Shown: positions 30,006-41,044 of the stretch, piece by piece | Layout of the letters: the number at the start of each line of letters is the position of its first letter | Numbering within the stretch: the stretch's first letter is position 1 | The notes under the pieces: generated by a model | Told to the model about the DNA's origin: nothing | Databases searched by the model: none | The model's input: only the letters and a program-made list of their open reading frames with translations | Translations under genes and position numbers: made by a program | Source: Enterovibrio norvegicus FF-33 | GTDB lineage: Bacteria > Pseudomonadota > Gammaproteobacteria > Enterobacterales > Vibrionaceae | Assembly (NCBI RefSeq): GCF_000286835.2 | Contig: NZ_AJYD02000011.1 | Span: 12,784-76,783 of the forward strand | Length of the DNA: 64,000 nucleotides | Reading direction: 5' to 3'

Positions 30006-32276
30006 TTAAAAATCAGACCCGACTATAAAATAGAACGAATCGAGATCATTTTCTGTACGACCATAGGCGACAATGATTGGGCCCAATGGCGAATCAACTC
30101 CCGCAAATATACTGCCTGCGGCATAAAACGGTACTTCTTTTAGCGAAAAATCTGGGTTGTTCCACACTCCGCCATACTCAATAGATGTCCCTAAATAAAC
30201 AGGAGATTTAAACAAACCGAAGTCGTTATCCAGCAGACGATATCGATAAACAACTGCACCAAAAGCGATATTGTTTGCCCACAACGAGTCTCGCGGTATA
30301 CCTGACAGGTTAAGGAACCCCCCTAATTCATGAGGTTCAATGGCAACGCTTCCGACTCGCGCATTAATGGTGCCGTACTTGGCTTTACCATAAACGGTAT
30401 GTTTACCGATGTTCTTTGCGTAAATGCCCTCGATATTGAGCACACTGGCTTCGGCAATCGATCGCCCTTCGCTGCTGTCTAATTGATCTCTTGCGTAGCC
30501 CAACGACATATTAAGATAGCCGCCACGGTTCGGAAAAACACGATTATCCAACGCGTCTAACGTCACACTGATATAAGGCATTGCGCGCTGATATTTGAGT
30601 TCAGATAACCCACCCGCCAACTCTTCTTCACCATCGATATACCGGTAACCCAGCATAAACTCACCCCAAAGCTGAGGTTGCCAACCGATGCCAACATCTG
30701 CGATGACCTCACTGTAACGAGCATCCAAGGTGAATGTATCTTCGCCCAAATTGGGTTCATCAGAGCGGTAATACGCATCTCGCTCCCGCACTTCCAATCC
30801 ACCAAGCACTTGCGCAAAGTAAAGCTGATCGGCAGAAAATGGGAGATACAACTCTGCCTGTGCGCGCTTGTCCGTGCCCAGCTCAAAGAGCGTTCTTAAC
30901 TCTGCACCATAATCAGTAAGCCCTGTGCTGTTGATACTGACACCGGCAGAGAAATTGGTATCCGATTCAAAGTTGTCTTCTAATGCAAAACGGAAGTCGA
31001 CAAAGTTAGGCCCCCAGCTTTTCTCTTTAACATCAACAACGAGAACATTTTCTTCACCTTGGCGCTCAAGGTGATAACGCACGGTTTCAAACCGATCTAA
31101 GGCGTAGAGATTTTGAACCGATTTCTCAAGTTCATTCGAGTCCACTCGCCCCGTTTCAAGGGATAATCTGGCTTTGAGGACGTCATCTGAAAAGCTGGTA
31201 TCGTTATTGATGATAATGTTATCAACTGACAAAATATTGCCGTAAACCATCAATCTGCGGCGACGTTGTTTTTTCTCGATGTAAGTCTGATATTGCCCAG
31301 AGGTTAAGCCCAACTCTTTGAGCACGTCTTTGTGTTCAAACGCCACCAAATAGCCTTTCTCGTAAGCCTCGGGCATACGATCGAACTCGGTGGTTTCCAT
31401 GTCTCCGACTTGTGGCGTCAGCAAGATATCGTCGTCGCTCATATTGGCTATCTGCTGATCGGTGCTATTTCGCACCATATAGTTAACCAGCTGATTCATG
31501 ACCGAAAGGTAAGAACCGAGTTCAGCCGCAGGGCTGTAATCCGTACTGATATCCACCGCGATAACTATGTCTGCGCCCAGCGCTTTAGCGACATCAACCG
31601 GCATGTTGTTTACCGAGCCGCCGTCGACAAGGTAGCGCCCTTCAAGCTCAACAGGCGGCAATGCACCAGGCACGGCCATACTGGCCAGCATCGCCTCGGT
31701 TAACTGGCCGTCACCAATCACAACCGGAACTAATCTCTCGATATCCGTCGCAACCGCACGGTAAGGCACCACCATTTGATCGAAGGACTCAAAGGAAGGA
31801 AGATTACCCGTAGACTCACGCAGAATACGGATCATATTTTGGCCTTGGACAATCCCTTGGGGGGTTTTCAAGCTTTTGAAGTCAAAACCGAAATTCGTTG
31901 ATAAGTTATAGCGATCTTCATGCTCTTTATCACGCGTGCGTCGATCTCCTCGATAGACGCGATCTTGATACCCGGCGTTCCAATCAATGGATTCCATCAG
32001 CACCGAGATTTCGTCAGCCGTCATACCAATGGCATACAGCCCACCAACATACGCCCCCATACTGGTCCCAGCGATATAGTCCACCGGGATCCGCATTTCT
32101 TCGAGAGCTTTAAGCACACCAACATGCGCAGCCCCTTTCGCGCCACCGCCGCCCAAGACTAACCCTACGGTAGGACGAGATATTTTCTCTTGTGAAAATG
32201 CGAATGATGCAAACAGCATGGCGACTGCAAGCACTAGGGTGGCGATGAATCTTCCTTTTAAAAGCCTAATCAACAT
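30006..32276 (-). CDS. Patatin-like phospholipase fused to outer-membrane beta-barrel (type Vd secretion, PlpD-like)
   Basis: The 756 residues run signal peptide (about 1-29), then a patatin domain with oxyanion motif GGGGAKGAAHVG, nucleophile GTSMG and catalytic DGG (VDGGSVNNMPV). One POTRA-like domain follows (about 345-420). A 16-strand BamA/TpsB-type barrel runs to the C-terminal Phe (GSDF). Such fusions define type Vd autotransporters, in which the barrel exports its own lipase. In PlpD the lipase is released, whereas others stay cell-bound. All catalytic residues are present, so lipase activity is likely. It is a single-gene unit. Confidence 0.9.
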   Translation of the reverse strand: MLIRLLKGRFIATLVLAVAMLFASFAFSQEKISRPTVGLVLGGGGAKGAAHVGVLKALEEMRIPVDYIAGTSMGAYVGGLYAIGMTADEISVLMESIDWNAGYQDRVYRGDRRTRDKEHEDRYNLSTNFGFDFKSLKTPQGIVQGQNMIRILRESTGNLPSFESFDQMVVPYRAVATDIERLVPVVIGDGQLTEAMLASMAVPGALPPVELEGRYLVDGGSVNNMPVDVAKALGADIVIAVDISTDYSPAAELGSYLSVMNQLVNYMVRNSTDQQIANMSDDDILLTPQVGDMETTEFDRMPEAYEKGYLVAFEHKDVLKELGLTSGQYQTYIEKKQRRRRLMVYGNILSVDNIIINNDTSFSDDVLKARLSLETGRVDSNELEKSVQNLYALDRFETVRYHLERQGEENVLVVDVKEKSWGPNFVDFRFALEDNFESDTNFSAGVSINSTGLTDYGAELRTLFELGTDKRAQAELYLPFSADQLYFAQVLGGLEVRERDAYYRSDEPNLGEDTFTLDARYSEVIADVGIGWQPQLWGEFMLGYRYIDGEEELAGGLSELKYQRAMPYISVTLDALDNRVFPNRGGYLNMSLGYARDQLDSSEGRSIAEASVLNIEGIYAKNIGKHTVYGKAKYGTINARVGSVAIEPHELGGFLNLSGIPRDSLWANNIAFGAVVYRYRLLDNDFGLFKSPVYLGTSIEYGGVWNNPDFSLKEVPFYAAGSIFAGVDSPLGPIIVAYGRTENDLDSFYFIVGSDF

Positions 32277-32575
32277 GTTGTGCTGCCTTGCAATGTTAAT
32301 ATTTCTTTGCGCGTAATTAACACCGATGAACCATCGATACTACGGAGAAAACATGAATTCTGAGTATTTGGCGGTCTGTGAGATTAAGTAATACTGTTTG
32401 CGTGATTTTTTATTTTCAATCACTTAGCGTATTCACCTCGATAGCACACAGACTCTGGATGAATGGAACACAATATCATCTCACCTATGTATCAGGGAAA
32501 TGTCTTACTGATGTTAATTAGCAAATGAGGAAGTGACAGAATAACGTGAACAACAATACCCTTTATATCCGTCAT
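32277..32575. other. Intergenic spacer without a gene
   Basis: About 300 bp upstream of the patatin gene and downstream of the chemoreceptor. I see no credible coding frame. GTGATT (32402-32407) and AATCAC (32418-32423) form an inverted repeat with a 10-bp AT spacer, a possible operator of unknown owner. Confidence 0.5.
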
Positions 32576-32602
32576 AAAAAAACGCCACAAATGTGGCGTT
32601 TT
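32576..32602 (-). terminator. Intrinsic terminator of the chemoreceptor gene
   Basis: AAAACGCCACA / TGTGGCGTTTT has an AA loop and a seven-T run on the minus strand. Confidence 0.9.
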
Positions 32603-32628
32603 ATCAACGAGAGATGAATATTTCTTTT

Positions 32629-34272
32629 TTAGACGCGAAAACCACTAACCACGTTATCTAACTGACGGCTCTTGTCTGCCAGTTCCGCGCATGTCTGCTC
32701 AACGCTCCCCAGATTCTGGTAAACACGCTGACCATTTTCGACAATACCGTGAATATTTCGGCTGATGTCTTCTGAAACTGCCTTTTGTTGCGATGACGCA
32801 GTAGCAACTTGTGCATTTTGATCGTTGATGGTGATGATCATCGAGGACACGGCATCAAGGTATTCAGACGTTTGTTGAATATGCGACACGGTGTCATTGC
32901 TTGCTTCGCTGCTTTCATTCATGGATGAAACCGCATTTCGGGTGCCTGTTTCCAGACGTTCGATCATGTTGCGGATCTCTTCTGTGCTTTGTTGCGTTTT
33001 ATTTGCCAAGTTACGCACTTCATCCGCAACTACCGCAAACCCTCGACCTTGCTCGCCCGCACGTGCCGCTTCAATTGCCGCATTCAATGCGAGTAAGTTG
33101 GTTTGCTCTGCGATGCCACGAATCACATCAACGATTGACGCAATGCTATCTACATCGTGATTCAACGACGTGATCATAGTCTGTGACTGTTCAATACGGC
33201 TGCGTAACGAAGACATTGCCGCTACAGTGCCAGCAACACTGCTCTGCGCTGCACCAATCTCCTGCGTGGCCGTGCCTGTTGCATCTGCGGCATCCGACGC
33301 ATTCTGGCTGATTTGCATGCTGCTTGCGCTCATCTCCTGCACCGCGGCGGCAATCATGTCACTCTCGCGATGCTGATTTTCCGTTTCCGTCACACTGCTG
33401 CGAATGGCGATTTCAATCTGTTCAGTGTGCTCACGAACATGATTAGATGCATCAACGACCTCTTTAATACTCGCCTGTATCTTAGCGACGAAGCGATTGA
33501 ATGACTCGCCTAGCTGACCAATTTCATCCGTTGAACGCACCGTCAGACGCTGCGTGAGATCACCATCACCTGACGCAATATTTTCAAGAGCATCACCCAT
33601 CTCTTTCACGGGTTTAAGTAGCATGTTCGACAGTAAAACACCGCCAAGCACCGCGAGAATTAGCGCGCCAATGGTGCCGCCGATAATCAAACGCTCGGCT
33701 TGAATGGTAGACGCATCGATATCTGCAGAAATTTGGGCTGATACCTGACTAATGGCTTTAGATAGAATTTTAATATCGCCGCGCAACTGAGCAAATGTAT
33801 CTTCTATGCCTTCATAACTATTGGCATATTGGCGGCTCGCCGAATCAGGCGTTCGGATCAATCTTTCGAGCTCTGAAATCCATGAGTCTGTATTATTGAT
33901 CAAACGATTCAGTGTCGCTTGATGGCTCACATCAATCACACCCGCATCGATAACACGCTGTACAACTTTCAAACGAGGAATGGTATTCGGTGCGTTGTCG
34001 TTAAACTCAAACGTCTGCTTCTCGACCATTTCTTGCGTCACGCCTTTCGCCAACAAACCTTCAACACTCCCTAGCACTTGATAGAGATCGCGATAAGCAT
34101 CATCAATACTTTCAACCGTCGGATTAATCAGATCATTCAATGTCGAGTTAAGCGCGACCTGACGTTCGAACGTTTGGTAAGTCATCGCCAACACAATCGT
34201 AAAGATGACTGAAACAAACCCAAGGGGAATAAATAATTTGGTACGGAATGAAAGTTGACTAATGAACTGCAT
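32629..34272 (-). CDS. Methyl-accepting chemotaxis protein
   Basis: An inner-membrane chemoreceptor of 547 residues. TM1 is at about 12-31, a periplasmic helical sensor of about 160 residues follows (no Cache motif that I can recognise), and TM2 is at about 193-216. A HAMP domain follows ([22 protein letters not shown]), then the signalling hairpin with tip [20 protein letters not shown]. There is no C-terminal NWETF-type tether. The ligand cannot be told from sequence. It stands alone, far from any che operon in this window. Confidence 0.93.
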   Translation of the reverse strand: MQFISQLSFRTKLFIPLGFVSVIFTIVLAMTYQTFERQVALNSTLNDLINPTVESIDDAYRDLYQVLGSVEGLLAKGVTQEMVEKQTFEFNDNAPNTIPRLKVVQRVIDAGVIDVSHQATLNRLINNTDSWISELERLIRTPDSASRQYANSYEGIEDTFAQLRGDIKILSKAISQVSAQISADIDASTIQAERLIIGGTIGALILAVLGGVLLSNMLLKPVKEMGDALENIASGDGDLTQRLTVRSTDEIGQLGESFNRFVAKIQASIKEVVDASNHVREHTEQIEIAIRSSVTETENQHRESDMIAAAVQEMSASSMQISQNASDAADATGTATQEIGAAQSSVAGTVAAMSSLRSRIEQSQTMITSLNHDVDSIASIVDVIRGIAEQTNLLALNAAIEAARAGEQGRGFAVVADEVRNLANKTQQSTEEIRNMIERLETGTRNAVSSMNESSEASNDTVSHIQQTSEYLDAVSSMIITINDQNAQVATASSQQKAVSEDISRNIHGIVENGQRVYQNLGSVEQTCAELADKSRQLDNVVSGFRV

Positions 34273-34610
34273 AATTCCTCAAGTGCGAATAGATGACGGC
34301 GTTAAATGATAGGAAAATAAGTGGATCTAGCGTCGATTCGCGAAATAAAGCGCGGCTATGAATATCCAAATAATCTGGCAGACACTGGGCGCCCTCTGCT
34401 GCAGCATATGCGTTGGCACCCAATATTCAGCATGGCGCATGGTATCAACTCAAACTATTGATACGAAATATAATATGCAGAATTATTGATATAACACACT
34501 AAAAAGTACAATGTACTTTTAATTTTCATTGCCTCCTTCCAAAATTCATCAACATAGCTAACCACCCCAGATTAACAGACAGTCGAATCAAAATAGCATG
34601 TGACAAATTG
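34273..34610. other. Intergenic spacer upstream of the chemoreceptor
   Basis: About 340 bp with no coding frame I would defend. It holds a perfect AT-rich inverted repeat, AAAAGTAC-AAT-GTACTTTT (34502-34520). It also holds two copies of TATTGATA (34456-34463 and 34484-34491) that resemble half-sites of the LuxR/HapR operator. Confidence 0.45.
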
Positions 34611-34643
34611 GCAAAAAAAAACGCCTCGAAAATCGAGGCGTTT
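34611..34643 (-). terminator. Intrinsic terminator of lpdA
   Basis: AAACGCCTCGA / TCGAGGCGTTT has an AAA loop and is followed on the minus strand by a long T run. Confidence 0.92.
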
Positions 34644-34665
34644 CTAACAAATCAGCGAAAAATAA

Positions 34666-36096
34666 TTACTTTTTCTTTTTCATTGCTTTTGCGTTTGGCA
34701 GGTCCGTGATTGAACCTTCAAATACTTCCGCAGCCAAGCCAACAGACTCATGCAGCGTTGGGTGAGCGTGGATAGTCAGTGCGATGTCTTCTGCATCACA
34801 GCCCATCTCAATCGCCAGACCAATTTCGCCCAGCAACTCGCCACCGTTAGTACCAACAACAGCACCACCGATTACACGGTGTGTGTCTTTGTCGAAGATC
34901 ATCTTCGTCATGCCGTCTGAACAATCAGAGGCGATCGCACGACCAGAAGCAGCCCAAGGGAAAGTAGCAACTTCATAGTTGATGCCTTCTGCTTTCGCTT
35001 CTTTCTCGGTCTTACCTACCCAGGCAACTTCTGGCTCAGTGTACGCAATTGAAGGAATCACTTTCGGGTCAAAGTAGTGTTTCTTACCAGAAATCACTTC
35101 TGCCGCTACGTGGCCTTCATGAACACCTTTGTGTGCCAACATTGGTTGGCCAACAACGTCACCGATTGCATGGATGTGTGCAACATTGGTACGCAATTGC
35201 TTATCAACGTTGATGAAACCACGCTCATCAACTTCGATACCGGCTTTTTCTGCGTCCATCAGCTTACCGTTTGGTACGCGACCGATAGCCACCAGCACCG
35301 CATCATAACGTGTAGGCTCAGCGGGGGCTTTTTTGCCTTCCATTGAAACGTAAATGCCGTCTTCTTTTGCTTCAACCGCAGTCACTTTGGTTTCAAGCAT
35401 CAGGTTGAATTTCTTGCTGATACGCTTAGTGAAGACTTTGATGATGTCTTTATCCGCAGCTGGGATAACTTGGTCAAACATTTCAACCACATCAACTTTA
35501 GAACCCAGTGCGTGGTATACGGTACCCATTTCTAGACCGATGATACCGCCACCCATCACCAACAGCTTTTCTGGAACTTCGTTCAGTTCTAGTGCGTCAG
35601 TTGAGTCCCAAATACGTGGGTCTTCATGGGGAATAAATGGCAATTCGATTGGACGCGAGCCCGCCGCGATGATCGCGTTGTCGAATTTGATGGTGGTTGC
35701 ACCATCCGCGCCTTCAACCACGATGGTGTTAGGATCGGTAAATTTACCGTAACCATTGACCACGTTAACTTTACGCATCTTAGCCATACCGCCAAGACCG
35801 CCAGTCAGTTGATTAACCACTTTTTCTTTCCAAACACGGATCTTGTTAATGTCGGTTTGCGGCTCGCCGAAAACAACACCATGCTCAGACATTGCTTTGG
35901 CTTCTTCAATCACTTTTGCTACGTGTAGCAACGCTTTTGAAGGGATACAGCCCACGTTAAGACAAACACCGCCCAGCGTGCTGTATTTTTCTACCAGAAC
36001 AGTTTCCAGACCCAAGTCCGCGCAACGGAATGCGGCTGAATAACCAGCAGGACCTGAACCCAGCACCACGACTTGGGTTTTGATTTCTTTACTCAT
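34666..36096 (-). CDS. lpdA: Dihydrolipoyl dehydrogenase (E3)
   Basis: A flavoprotein that reoxidises dihydrolipoamide for the pyruvate, 2-oxoglutarate and glycine-cleavage complexes. The 476 residues include the FAD motif GSGPAGYSAA, redox disulfide GGVCLNVGCIPSK (about 45-57), NAD motif MGGGIIGLEMG and the C-terminal active-site HAHPTLHE. It is separated from aceF by 241 bp with a weak terminator, so it probably has its own promoter as in E. coli. Confidence 0.97.
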   Translation of the reverse strand: MSKEIKTQVVVLGSGPAGYSAAFRCADLGLETVLVEKYSTLGGVCLNVGCIPSKALLHVAKVIEEAKAMSEHGVVFGEPQTDINKIRVWKEKVVNQLTGGLGGMAKMRKVNVVNGYGKFTDPNTIVVEGADGATTIKFDNAIIAAGSRPIELPFIPHEDPRIWDSTDALELNEVPEKLLVMGGGIIGLEMGTVYHALGSKVDVVEMFDQVIPAADKDIIKVFTKRISKKFNLMLETKVTAVEAKEDGIYVSMEGKKAPAEPTRYDAVLVAIGRVPNGKLMDAEKAGIEVDERGFINVDKQLRTNVAHIHAIGDVVGQPMLAHKGVHEGHVAAEVISGKKHYFDPKVIPSIAYTEPEVAWVGKTEKEAKAEGINYEVATFPWAASGRAIASDCSDGMTKMIFDKDTHRVIGGAVVGTNGGELLGEIGLAIEMGCDAEDIALTIHAHPTLHESVGLAAEVFEGSITDLPNAKAMKKKK

Positions 36097-36260
36097 TCTG
36101 ACCTCGTTGTAGTCTTATATCCCTGACAGGCTAAGAGATTAATTTATTTTTCTATGACGGACTGTTATGTAGGAACAGTGTTGTTTCACTGCGAGCAGCA
36201 AGCCATTGGAAGATGCTCGTTTTGGCTCCACATTTTACAGCCGTGTTAACAAGCTGAAAA

Positions 36261-36286
36261 ATAAAAACCCATAGCCTGTGAGCTAT
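36261..36286 (-). terminator. Weak terminator/attenuator between aceF and lpdA
   Basis: ATAGC / GCTAT has a 6-nt loop and is followed on the minus strand by GGGTTTTTATTTTT. The short stem suggests partial termination. Confidence 0.5.
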
Positions 36287-36337
36287 ACATCAAATCAGCG
36301 TTCGCCATATGCAGACGAACGCAGATCGGGTGTCGTA

Positions 36338-38239
36338 TTACAGTACCAAACGGCGAATGTCAGACAGACACTCGTTCAGGTACGTTACGAAACGTGCACC
36401 TTCTGCACCATCAACCACACGGTGGTCGTATGACAGTGACAGAGGCAACATCAGGCGAGGAACGAAATCCTTACCATTCCAAACCGGCTTCATTTCCGAT
36501 TTAGATACACCCAGGATGCCAACTTCTGGCGCGTTAACAATAGGGGTAAACGCCGTACCACCCAAGCCACCAAGGCTAGAGATAGTAAAGCAACCGCCTT
36601 GCATGTCAGACGCAGTCAGCTTGCCTGAACGTGCCTTCTTAGACACTTCCATCAGTTCAGCAGACAGCTCGTAGATGCCTTTCTTGTTAACGTCACGGAA
36701 TACAGGAACAACCAAACCATTTGGTGTGTCCACCGCGATACCGATGTTTACGTATTTCTTCAGGATCAGGCTCTCACCATCATCTGACAGCGAAGAGTTG
36801 AACGATGGGAACGCTTCAAGTGCTTTCGCAGCGGCTTTCATGATGAACACCAATGGGGTGATCTTCATGCCAGTATCTTTCTTCGCTTCCACGGCATTCT
36901 GCTCTTTGCGGAATGCTTCTAGCTCAGTGATGTCTGCGTTATCCCACTGTGTAACGTGCGGGATCATTACCCAGTTACGGTGCAGGTTAGCGCCAGAGAT
37001 CTTCTTGATGCGAGACAGTGGTTTGGTTTCAGTTTCACCAAACTTGCTGAAATCAACTTTCGGCCAAGGAAGAAGACCCAGTGCTGCGCCATCGCCTTTG
37101 CCTGATGCAGACGCTGCTGCGCCAGATTCCAGACGCTTAAGCGCATCTTTCACGTAGCTCTGAACGTCTTCTTTCAGGATGCGGCTCTTACGGCCAGAAC
37201 CCTTCACTTTCGACAAGTTAACGCCAAACTCACGTGCTAGACGACGAACCACTGGCGATGCATGTGCATATTCGTCGTTGTCGACGAAGTCTGCTGATGC
37301 TGCAGGGGCTGGTGCAGAAGCAGCTTGAGCGGCAGGCGCGGCTGCCGGAGCAGAAGCAACGGGTGCTGCTGCCGCAGGAGCAGGTGCTGCACCCGCTGCG
37401 CCAACGGTCTCAAATACCATGATCAAAGAACCGGTAGAGACTTTGTCGCCCGCTGCGATTTTGATTTCTTTCAGTACGCCAGCGAAGGGTGCAGGGACTT
37501 CCATTGAAGCCTTGTCACCTTCAACAGTGATCAGAGATTGCTCTTCTTCAATGCTGTCGCCAACCGCTACCATGATCTCGGTAACTTCAACTTCGTCGCC
37601 GCCGATATCAGGAACGTGAACTTCTTTCAGTTCAGCCGCCGCTGGTGCTGCTACTGCTGGAGCCGCCGCCACAGGTGCTGCTGCAACTACTGCGCCAGAC
37701 CCTGCAATTTCGAAAACCATGATAAGAGAACCAGTAGACACTTTATCGCCAGTGTTCACTTTGATTTCTTTCAGCACACCCGCGAAAGGCGCTGGTACTT
37801 CCATTGACGCTTTGTCGCCTTCAACGGTAAGAAGAGATTGCTCTTCTTCGATGCTGTCGCCAACCGCTACCATGATTTCGGTAACTTCAACTTCATCACC
37901 GCCGATATCTGGCACATGAACTTCTTTCAGCTCAGCCGCTACTGGAGCTGCAGCAACAGGTGCTGCTGGCGCTTCAGCCGCTGGAGTTGGAGCAGGTGCC
38001 GCAGCGCCTGCCTCTTCAAAGATCATGATCAAAGAGCCAGTAGAAACCGTATCGCCTACGACGATTTTGATTTCTTTGATGATACCTGCTTGAGACGCAG
38101 GTACTTCCATTGACGCTTTATCACCTTCAACAGTGATCAGCGATTGCTCTTCTTCAACTTTGTCACCGACGCTAACGAGGATTTCTGTTACTTCAACCTC
38201 ATCGGCACCGATGTCTGGTACATTAATTTCGATTGCCAT
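36338..38239 (-). CDS. aceF: Pyruvate dehydrogenase E2, dihydrolipoyl acetyltransferase
   Basis: Core of the pyruvate dehydrogenase complex, 633 residues. Three lipoyl domains (about 1-75, 105-180, 205-280) each carry the lipoylated Lys in [10 protein letters not shown] and are joined by Ala/Pro-rich linkers. A peripheral-subunit-binding domain follows ([15 protein letters not shown], about 328-365), then the catalytic domain with [12 protein letters not shown] near the end. Lipoyl domains 2 and 3 are almost identical at DNA level, with a repeat period of about 300 bp. It starts 13 bp after aceE. Confidence 0.97.
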   Translation of the reverse strand: MAIEINVPDIGADEVEVTEILVSVGDKVEEEQSLITVEGDKASMEVPASQAGIIKEIKIVVGDTVSTGSLIMIFEEAGAAAPAPTPAAEAPAAPVAAAPVAAELKEVHVPDIGGDEVEVTEIMVAVGDSIEEEQSLLTVEGDKASMEVPAPFAGVLKEIKVNTGDKVSTGSLIMVFEIAGSGAVVAAAPVAAAPAVAAPAAAELKEVHVPDIGGDEVEVTEIMVAVGDSIEEEQSLITVEGDKASMEVPAPFAGVLKEIKIAAGDKVSTGSLIMVFETVGAAGAAPAPAAAAPVASAPAAAPAAQAASAPAPAASADFVDNDEYAHASPVVRRLAREFGVNLSKVKGSGRKSRILKEDVQSYVKDALKRLESGAAASASGKGDGAALGLLPWPKVDFSKFGETETKPLSRIKKISGANLHRNWVMIPHVTQWDNADITELEAFRKEQNAVEAKKDTGMKITPLVFIMKAAAKALEAFPSFNSSLSDDGESLILKKYVNIGIAVDTPNGLVVPVFRDVNKKGIYELSAELMEVSKKARSGKLTASDMQGGCFTISSLGGLGGTAFTPIVNAPEVGILGVSKSEMKPVWNGKDFVPRLMLPLSLSYDHRVVDGAEGARFVTYLNECLSDIRRLVL

Positions 38240-38252
38240 TGATATATGCCTC

Positions 38253-40916
38253 TTACGCGTACAGTGGGTTCACTTTCTGAGTGTCGATATCGAACTTTGT
38301 AATCGCTTCAGCAACCACAGATTTTTCAATATCACCACGCTTAGCCAGTTCAGTCAGCGCAGCAACAACAACGTAGCCTGCGTTAACTTCGAAGTGACGG
38401 CGCAAGTTTTCACGGCTGTCTGAACGACCGAAGCCATCCGTACCCAGCACTTTGAAAGACTCAGAAGGCATGAACGCACGCACTTGTTCTGCGTAGTTTT
38501 TCATGTAATCCGTTGCTGCAATCGCTGGCTCAGACCCCATCACTTGAGTGATGTATGGCACTTTTTGCTCTGCGGTTGGGTTCAACATGTTGAAGCGCTC
38601 TGCATCTTGACCTTCACGCGTTAGCTCATTGAATGAGGTAACAGAGTAAATGTCAGACGCTACACCGTAGTCATCGCTCAGGATCTGCGCGGCTTTACGC
38701 ACTTCGTTCATGATTGTGCCCGAGCTCATCAATTGAACTTTGTTTGCACCAGCATAAGACTCAAGCTTGTAAATACCTTTACGAATGCCTTCTTCAGCGC
38801 CTTCTGGCATGCCTGGCATTGCATAGTTCTCGTTCATCAGCGTCAGGTAGTAGAACACGTTTTCTTGTTCTGGACCGTACATGCGACGGATACCGTCTTG
38901 CATGATCACCGCTAGCTCGTACGCGAACGTTGGATCGTAAGAGATACAGTTAGGGATGGTGTTCGCCTGAATGTGGCTGTGACCATCTTCGTGCTGCAAA
39001 CCTTCACCGTTCAAGGTAGTACGACCTGCCGTTGCACCCAGAAGGAAGCCACGTGCTTGTTGGTCGCCTGCCATCCACGCCATGTCGCCAACACGTTGGA
39101 AGCCGAACATTGAGTAGTAGATGTAGAACGGGATCATTGGCAAATCATTGGTGCTATAAGAAGTTGCTGCAGCGACCCATGAAGACATGGCGCCCAGTTC
39201 GTTGATACCTTCTTGCAGAACCTGACCAGAGGTTGCTTCTTTGTAGTAAGAAACGACGCTGCGATCTTCAGGCGTATAGTTCTGCCCATGTGGACAGTAA
39301 ATACCAATTTGACGGAACAGACCTTCCATACCGAAAGTACGTGCTTCGTCGGCAATGATAGGAACGATGTTCTTACCAATACCTTTGTTTTTCAGGAGGA
39401 TGTTCAGGGTACGAACAAACGCCATGGTGGTAGAGATGTCACGCTTCTGCTCATCAAGCAGTGGTTTGAACTCTTCCACTTCTGGAATAACAAGTGCTTC
39501 AGAGAACTTAGGCAAACGCTTAGGCGTATAACCGTGCAGCGCGTTACGACGTGCATGCATGTATTCGTACTCTGCTGAACCTTCTTCCAACTTCAAGTAA
39601 GGAAGTGCTTTCATGTCTTCATCAGACACAAGCTCTTGCAGGCCCAAACGATCGCGAAGGTGTTGAACATGCGTCATGTCCATTTTCTTCACGCCGTGTG
39701 CAATGTTTTTGCCTTCTGCCGCTTCACCCATGCCGTAACCTTTAACGGTTTTCGCTAGGATAACGGTTGGACGATCAGTGGTTTGCTCAGCATTTTTGAA
39801 TGCGGCAAATAACTTAGACGGCTCATGACCACCACGCTTCAGCGCGAAGATCTCTTCGTCAGTCATGTCGGCAACCAATGCCAACGTCTCTGGGTATTTA
39901 CCGAAGAAGTTCGCACGAACGTACGCGCCATCTTTAGACTTAAACGTCTGGTAGTCACCATCGATGGTTTCGTTCATCAACTGAAGCAGTTTACCAGTGG
40001 TGTCTTTCGCCAGCAGTTTGTCCCAACCGCTGCCCCAAACAACCTTGATAACGTTCCAGCCAGCGCCTTTAAATAGGCCTTCAAGCTCTTGGATGATCTT
40101 GCCGTTACCCATGACTGGGCCGTCAAGACGCTGCAAGTTACAGTTGATCAGGAAGCATAGGTTGCCCAGTTTTTCACGAGAAGCGAATGAAATCGCGCCA
40201 CGTGATTCTGGCTCATCCATCTCGCCGTCACCCAAGAATGCGTAAACGCGTTGAGCGCCAGTTTCTTTCAAGCCACGGCCTTCAAGATACTTCAGGAAGC
40301 GCGCTTGGTAGATAGCAGAAATAGGACCCAGCCCCATAGAAACGGTCGGGAACTGCCAGAACTCAGGCATCAGTTTCGGGTGCGGGTAAGAAGGAATACC
40401 CTTGCCATCAACTTCCTGACGGAAGTTATCCAGCTGCTCTTCAGTCAAGCGGCCTTCAACAAACGCGCGAGAGTAAATACCCGGAGAGATGTGACCTTGG
40501 TAGTAAACCAAATCACCACCATCCACCTCGTTAGGTGCACGGAAGAAATGGTTAAAACATACTTCGTAGAATGCAGATGCAGACTGGTAAGACGCCATGT
40601 GGCCGCCCAGATCCAAGTCTTTTTTCGATGCACGCAACACGATCATGATCGCGTTCCAACGAATGATAGAACGAATACGACGCTCCAGGTTTACGTCACC
40701 TGGATATGCTGGTTCTTTATCCGCAGGGATGGTATTCACATAGTTGGTGGTGATGCCTGTTGGCATATCAACACCATCAAGGCGTGCCTTTTCCATAACT
40801 TGCTCAAGTAGGAACTGGGCACGTTCTACACCTTCTTCACGAACGACTGATGCAAGAGCTTCTAACCACTCTTGAGTTTCAAGTGCGTCCACGTCATTTT
40901 TCATGACTTCAGACAT
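38253..40916 (-). CDS. aceE: Pyruvate dehydrogenase E1 component
   Basis: Thiamine-diphosphate-dependent homodimeric E1, which decarboxylates pyruvate. ATG 40916 gives 887 residues, the E. coli length, and begins [18 protein letters not shown] 22-codon upstream extension is unsupported. The ThDP/Mg motif [10 protein letters not shown] and [12 protein letters not shown] are visible at about 230-265. It follows pdhR by 128 bp. Confidence 0.97.
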   Translation of the reverse strand: MSEVMKNDVDALETQEWLEALASVVREEGVERAQFLLEQVMEKARLDGVDMPTGITTNYVNTIPADKEPAYPGDVNLERRIRSIIRWNAIMIVLRASKKDLDLGGHMASYQSASAFYEVCFNHFFRAPNEVDGGDLVYYQGHISPGIYSRAFVEGRLTEEQLDNFRQEVDGKGIPSYPHPKLMPEFWQFPTVSMGLGPISAIYQARFLKYLEGRGLKETGAQRVYAFLGDGEMDEPESRGAISFASREKLGNLCFLINCNLQRLDGPVMGNGKIIQELEGLFKGAGWNVIKVVWGSGWDKLLAKDTTGKLLQLMNETIDGDYQTFKSKDGAYVRANFFGKYPETLALVADMTDEEIFALKRGGHEPSKLFAAFKNAEQTTDRPTVILAKTVKGYGMGEAAEGKNIAHGVKKMDMTHVQHLRDRLGLQELVSDEDMKALPYLKLEEGSAEYEYMHARRNALHGYTPKRLPKFSEALVIPEVEEFKPLLDEQKRDISTTMAFVRTLNILLKNKGIGKNIVPIIADEARTFGMEGLFRQIGIYCPHGQNYTPEDRSVVSYYKEATSGQVLQEGINELGAMSSWVAAATSYSTNDLPMIPFYIYYSMFGFQRVGDMAWMAGDQQARGFLLGATAGRTTLNGEGLQHEDGHSHIQANTIPNCISYDPTFAYELAVIMQDGIRRMYGPEQENVFYYLTLMNENYAMPGMPEGAEEGIRKGIYKLESYAGANKVQLMSSGTIMNEVRKAAQILSDDYGVASDIYSVTSFNELTREGQDAERFNMLNPTAEQKVPYITQVMGSEPAIAATDYMKNYAEQVRAFMPSESFKVLGTDGFGRSDSRENLRRHFEVNAGYVVVAALTELAKRGDIEKSVVAEAITKFDIDTQKVNPLYA

Positions 40917-41044
40917 GGCGATTCTATCCTTTCGTTGATTGACTCGTACAAAACTAATGTTATCGCAGCTGAAAAAACGCATCCTGACAGCTACTTCGGC
41001 GTTGTCCTATTGGACACATACACTGACAAAGCTCTCAGGACGCG

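Noticed and set aside
34502..34520. AAAAGTAC-AAT-GTACTTTT as an intrinsic terminator
   Set aside because: The stem has only two G/C pairs and no gene ends beside it, so an operator is more plausible.
40251..40811. 186-codon open frame opposite aceE
   Set aside because: Antisense to conserved E1 sequence. The composition is an artefact of the aceE codon pattern.
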